27,608 nucleotides of DNA from SLFT01 sp964493075. Lineage in GTDB: Bacteria > Hydrogenedentota > Hydrogenedentia > Hydrogenedentales > CAITNO01. The notes under the pieces are model-generated. The model saw nothing but the letters and a program-made list of their open reading frames with translations. It was not told where the DNA came from and did not search any database. The translations under genes were made by a program, and so were the position numbers. This document shows positions 24,800-27,608 of this stretch, one piece after another; the first letter of the stretch is position 1, and every line of letters starts with the position of its first letter. The stretch lies in the NCBI GenBank assembly GCA_964493075.1, contig CAZBNU010000037.1, positions 1-27,608 on the forward strand, in the 5' to 3' direction.

Positions 24800-25819
24800 A
24801 TGAAAACAACTCCAAACCGCAGACGCATTGCGCCCGTGCCGGTGGATAGTGGTGTCCGCGTTGCCTGGAGCGAAAGTTTACGGTTTTGTGGGCCTTATCC
24901 CACGGTGTATAAGCGCTTTTACAAACTTGAAACCCTGAAGAATGCGGTTGAAAAGGCATTGCGCGAAAAAGACCGGTTTCTTTTTGCCAGTATCCAGAGA
25001 CATCTGGTTTGTGGTCCGCCAGGCGTTGTAAAATGCGACTTCGTGTATGAAGATGCACTACGGCTCGTATTTACTCTGGTGGCATCAAACAAGGCGCGCA
25101 AGCAGGTGGCCTTGCGCTTGGTCGTGGCGAAGAACCACGAAGAGTGCAGCGCCCAGATTCTCGCGGAATACGAAGTACTCACGGCGTTGCACCAGCGTGC
25201 GCCTGAATGTGTCGTTGAGCCTTGCGGGCACGGGATGCTCTATCTTCCGGATCGGCATCACCGTCGCGAGGTAAACCGTGAGGTCTTCGGTTATTTCACC
25301 AAAGATGCCCCCGGGCTGTCGCCCCTGTATGTCGCCTCGAATACGCAGCTGGCGCCCCATGCACCCAAGCCCATGCGCTACTCCAAAAAAGAGTCCGAGG
25401 CCCTGAAACTGGCGCTCATACGTCTGGTCGTTCGCTTGTACGACGAGGCCACCGCTACCGGTGTTGACCCCGCCGGATTGTATCCTGAATGCCTTGCTGT
25501 TCCAGAGCGTGCCCAGGAGGACGGGCGAATGTTGTTGTTGCAATGCAAACAGGTACGCAAGCGTTTGTATCGTCATAAGCTGATACATAATTTGCTGTTC
25601 AGCGTCCTGAAAACCGGGGCAACGGTATTACCGCTGGCGCCAGCGCGTCCCGATGATTTTTATGATGTACTGTGCGCCCTGTTGCCCAAGGATACTGCAA
25701 GAGCCTGGTGTCAGGCCTTTCTGGCGAAAGCGTCCACCATGAACGCCCATGAGCATGAGGAATTGCTGCCTGGTCGCGAATACCTCGCCGCTTTGGGGGA
25801 ACTGGCGCGGCAGGAATAA
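24800..25819 (+). CDS. Unknown protein, possible degenerate kinase-like fold
   Basis: 339 residues; ATG 24800 with AGGA 7 nt upstream. There is no signal peptide or membrane segment, and the protein is rich in Arg, Lys and Leu. I do not recognise the family. The middle loosely resembles a kinase N-lobe: ALRLVVAK (about 101-108) like a strand with the ATP-binding Lys, then ILAEYEVLTALHQR like helix C with its Glu, then VVEPCGHGMLYL and VFGYFTKD like the following strands and hinge. The C-lobe has a long helix (LKLALIRLVVRLYDEAT), but no HRD or DFG motif, only GVDPAGLYPECLAV and LLLQCKQVRKR at those places. If the fold is right, the protein would be a pseudokinase or a distant LPS-kinase-like enzyme. 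It stands alone, 6 bp from the convergent membrane protein gene. Confidence 0.7.
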   Translation: MKTTPNRRRIAPVPVDSGVRVAWSESLRFCGPYPTVYKRFYKLETLKNAVEKALREKDRFLFASIQRHLVCGPPGVVKCDFVYEDALRLVFTLVASNKARKQVALRLVVAKNHEECSAQILAEYEVLTALHQRAPECVVEPCGHGMLYLPDRHHRREVNREVFGYFTKDAPGLSPLYVASNTQLAPHAPKPMRYSKKESEALKLALIRLVVRLYDEATATGVDPAGLYPECLAVPERAQEDGRMLLLQCKQVRKRLYRHKLIHNLLFSVLKTGATVLPLAPARPDDFYDVLCALLPKDTARAWCQAFLAKASTMNAHEHEELLPGREYLAALGELARQE

Positions 25820-25825
25820 TGCAGA

Positions 25826-27559
25826 TCATTCCGTGCATGCACGAGCACGCCATACTACCAGGTTGCCCGCCTGTTCCAGTTCGTCAAAGAGGCGGCGATA
25901 TTTTTCGTGATGGGCCTGGGATTTTTCACTGTGTACCAACAGATATAGCACGGGATATGGGGATGCCAATTGACAGAACTTGTCCTGGTTCCCATTTTCA
26001 ATGGCGTTGAGCAGGTTTTTCTGGGCCTCAAAAAGTGGTGCGGCTGGCACATAGGGATTGCTGTATAAAAGCATGGCCGACACCAGTTTCCGCCCGGCAG
26101 GCATAACCACTGTCATGCCAATGGATTCCTCGTCACACAAGAACACAGCGTTTGGTTCGGTATTTTCCAGTATCCACTGATACATGGGAATGCCTTGTTC
26201 GTGAAACTGGTGGTATAGGGCGCGGTCGGGGGTCATAAAATCCACCCGCGTGGTCAGGGGATGCGCCATATACAGTGCTGTGCCCGCCAGTGCCACCGCG
26301 ATGACGGCGGCAATCTGATCCAGCAGTTGCATGTTTTGCTGCTGTAGTGCCAGCCCTGAAAGACGCTGTAGCAATCTGATAACGGCAATACCGGAAGCCG
26401 TCAGGCCCACCGCAAATAACACTGCACGAACTGCGCTGAGATGGATAGCGGCATGATGGCCGGGTACGAATGAGGTTAATACTGTGCCGCGAGTTAACAA
26501 GTATTGCCACAGGTAATGTTGCGTTACAAAGGCAATCGCCACAATAAGCCAGCACAGAATGAAGCGGGCGGCGCTGTCCCGACGAAACCGCCGTACCAGC
26601 ACCATAATGCCCGTGAGGGCAAACAGATTCTTCCAGTTTACTGTGTCGCGGAGCCGGTCGGGCAATTGCGCAAGACTGACGTAATCCGCCGCGAAGAGGG
26701 ACGGGAAGGGGTTGTGTACCTTGAACTGATAGTGCCAGAGGATGCTCCAGGTGAAGGGCAGACTGACCACAAAGGCGATCATCAGCAAAACAAGGACTTG
26801 TGCCGGGATGCGCCACAGGGGTTGTTGTGAATCGGTTGCGCCTGCCCGGCGTTGCTGACGTTGTCTGTGCCAAAGGAGTCCTGTTTCGAGGCTTGTCGTG
26901 GCAACAATCACTCCACCGATCACCATTGCCGGTGCTGTGTGCGCCATGAAGGTGATGCCCAGCAGCAGACCTGCGACTCCATGCCAGGCAAGGCTGCGCC
27001 GGGAAAGGGCGTGGTAGTAGGCGACAAGGGTCAGAAAAAACAGCCCCAGGGAGTACAGGGGCGCCAGCAACCACGGCGAATAACTGGCATTGACCCAGAA
27101 AGGGGTTTGCGGGTCTTTTGCAAACAGCACCATGCATAGACCGGCAAGGGCGGCCGCACGTCCAAAGAAAAATGCCAGCAGCACTACGATGCCCAGGGGG
27201 GCCAGCAGATTTACATAGGGCCCCAGCGCGATGCTGGTCTGGTGCAATGGCAGTTGAAGCACACGGCTTGACGCGGCAAGTAGCGCTCCGGTCAGAGGGT
27301 TATACCAAAGAGTTTTCCCGGAAAGAATTGGGTCCTTGGGGTAGTTGCCGTCGAGTAGGGTCTGCGCCATGCCCATGTCGCGCAGGGTGTCCCATTCGGC
27401 AGGCCACTGGCATGTGTTCGACGTGCGAATAGCCTGCAACAGTGCCCACATACACAGCGCCGCCACAGCGATAAGAAAAATGCTGCGGGTGCTGTGAATG
27501 GCCCAGGTGCGTGGCTGCACTTGTGCGGGCGTGGGTTTGCTGTCCAATGTGGTACTCAT
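25826..27559 (-). CDS. Polytopic membrane protein, possibly GT-C glycosyltransferase
   Basis: 577 residues from ATG 27559 (MSTTLDSKP); an in-frame ATG at 27607 at the window edge would add 16 residues. After a short cytoplasmic N-terminus come about eleven membrane helices, with large loops after the first (EWDTLRDMGMAQTLLDGNYP) and a soluble C-terminus of about 120 residues (QFHEQGIPMYQWILENTEPN onwards). An acidic first loop and a C-terminal extracytoplasmic domain are seen in GT-C lipid-linked sugar transferases (GT39/GT83-like), which move sugars in the periplasm. This is a fold-level guess; no catalytic residues were confirmed. Nothing nearby belongs to a known glycan pathway. The 3' end faces the 24800 gene. 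Confidence 0.72.
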   Translation of the reverse strand: MSTTLDSKPTPAQVQPRTWAIHSTRSIFLIAVAALCMWALLQAIRTSNTCQWPAEWDTLRDMGMAQTLLDGNYPKDPILSGKTLWYNPLTGALLAASSRVLQLPLHQTSIALGPYVNLLAPLGIVVLLAFFFGRAAALAGLCMVLFAKDPQTPFWVNASYSPWLLAPLYSLGLFFLTLVAYYHALSRRSLAWHGVAGLLLGITFMAHTAPAMVIGGVIVATTSLETGLLWHRQRQQRRAGATDSQQPLWRIPAQVLVLLMIAFVVSLPFTWSILWHYQFKVHNPFPSLFAADYVSLAQLPDRLRDTVNWKNLFALTGIMVLVRRFRRDSAARFILCWLIVAIAFVTQHYLWQYLLTRGTVLTSFVPGHHAAIHLSAVRAVLFAVGLTASGIAVIRLLQRLSGLALQQQNMQLLDQIAAVIAVALAGTALYMAHPLTTRVDFMTPDRALYHQFHEQGIPMYQWILENTEPNAVFLCDEESIGMTVVMPAGRKLVSAMLLYSNPYVPAAPLFEAQKNLLNAIENGNQDKFCQLASPYPVLYLLVHSEKSQAHHEKYRRLFDELEQAGNLVVWRARACTE

Positions 27560-27608
27560 GATGTGGGCGATTCTATCAGTACAGGGCGGCAACGGACAAA
27601 TCGCCATG

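Overview
The window reads as chromosomal DNA of an uncultured Gram-negative bacterium, from a draft assembly with two 100-N gaps. A lipoprotein with a lipobox, a Tat-exported Gfo/Idh/MocA oxidoreductase, several cell-envelope proteins of unknown role and a phasin-like protein with a histone-like tail would fit a PVC-related or Hydrogenedentes-like lineage. That placement is an inference from gene style; no phylogenetic marker was tested beyond noting ribosomal protein bL28.

Layout. 1-3515 (minus): two tandem paralogous von Willebrand A (VWA) proteins with BACON-like Ig domains; the distal one is split by a real gap and runs off the left edge. 3516-4106: promoter region and a 230-bp palindromic MITE/REP-like element. 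4107-6151 (plus): an ABC-F translation factor of the Uup type, interrupted by an N-gap that is almost certainly false, because the 55 bases before it recur exactly after it. 6164-6833 (minus): a PIN-domain toxin and a small partner gene, flanked by two copies of the 3' end of the ABC-F gene. 7158-8405: Tat oxidoreductase with a terminator. 8560-12413: two translationally coupled secreted proteins built from carboxypeptidase-regulatory-like repeats and ending in cysteine-less thioredoxin-like domains. 12461-13657 (minus): AAA/DUF4143 ATPase. 13797-16464 (minus): ferrous-iron transport operon (Cys-rich membrane protein, FeoA, FeoB). 16777-17601: TPR-like plus four-helix membrane protein. 17588-22129 (minus): operon of RlmD-like 23S rRNA methyltransferase, LOG-family protein and a fused MFS/spermidine-synthase-like protein. 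22199-22471 (minus): rpmB with terminator. 22615-23349 (minus): PilZ-domain protein. 23559-24089: phasin-like protein. 24090-24799: repeat-rich intergenic region. 24800-25819: unknown protein with faint kinase-like features. 25826-27559 (minus): polytopic membrane protein, perhaps a GT-C glycosyltransferase.

The most notable signals are structural. (1) A palindromic repeat pair sits in frame inside the MFS/spermidine-synthase-like gene and encodes about 28 residues between its two membrane halves; a third copy is intergenic at 12419. (2) The toxin cassette lies between two copies of the ABC-F 3' end that differ in their coding part only by synonymous changes, which looks like the footprint of an integration or of recombination with a diverged donor. 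(3) The PIN toxin and the AAA/DUF4143 gene share a leaderless promoter geometry, with the ATG exactly 6 nt after a -10 box. (4) At least three palindromic repeat families occur in the intergenic DNA. I found no CRISPR array, rRNA, tRNA or prophage.
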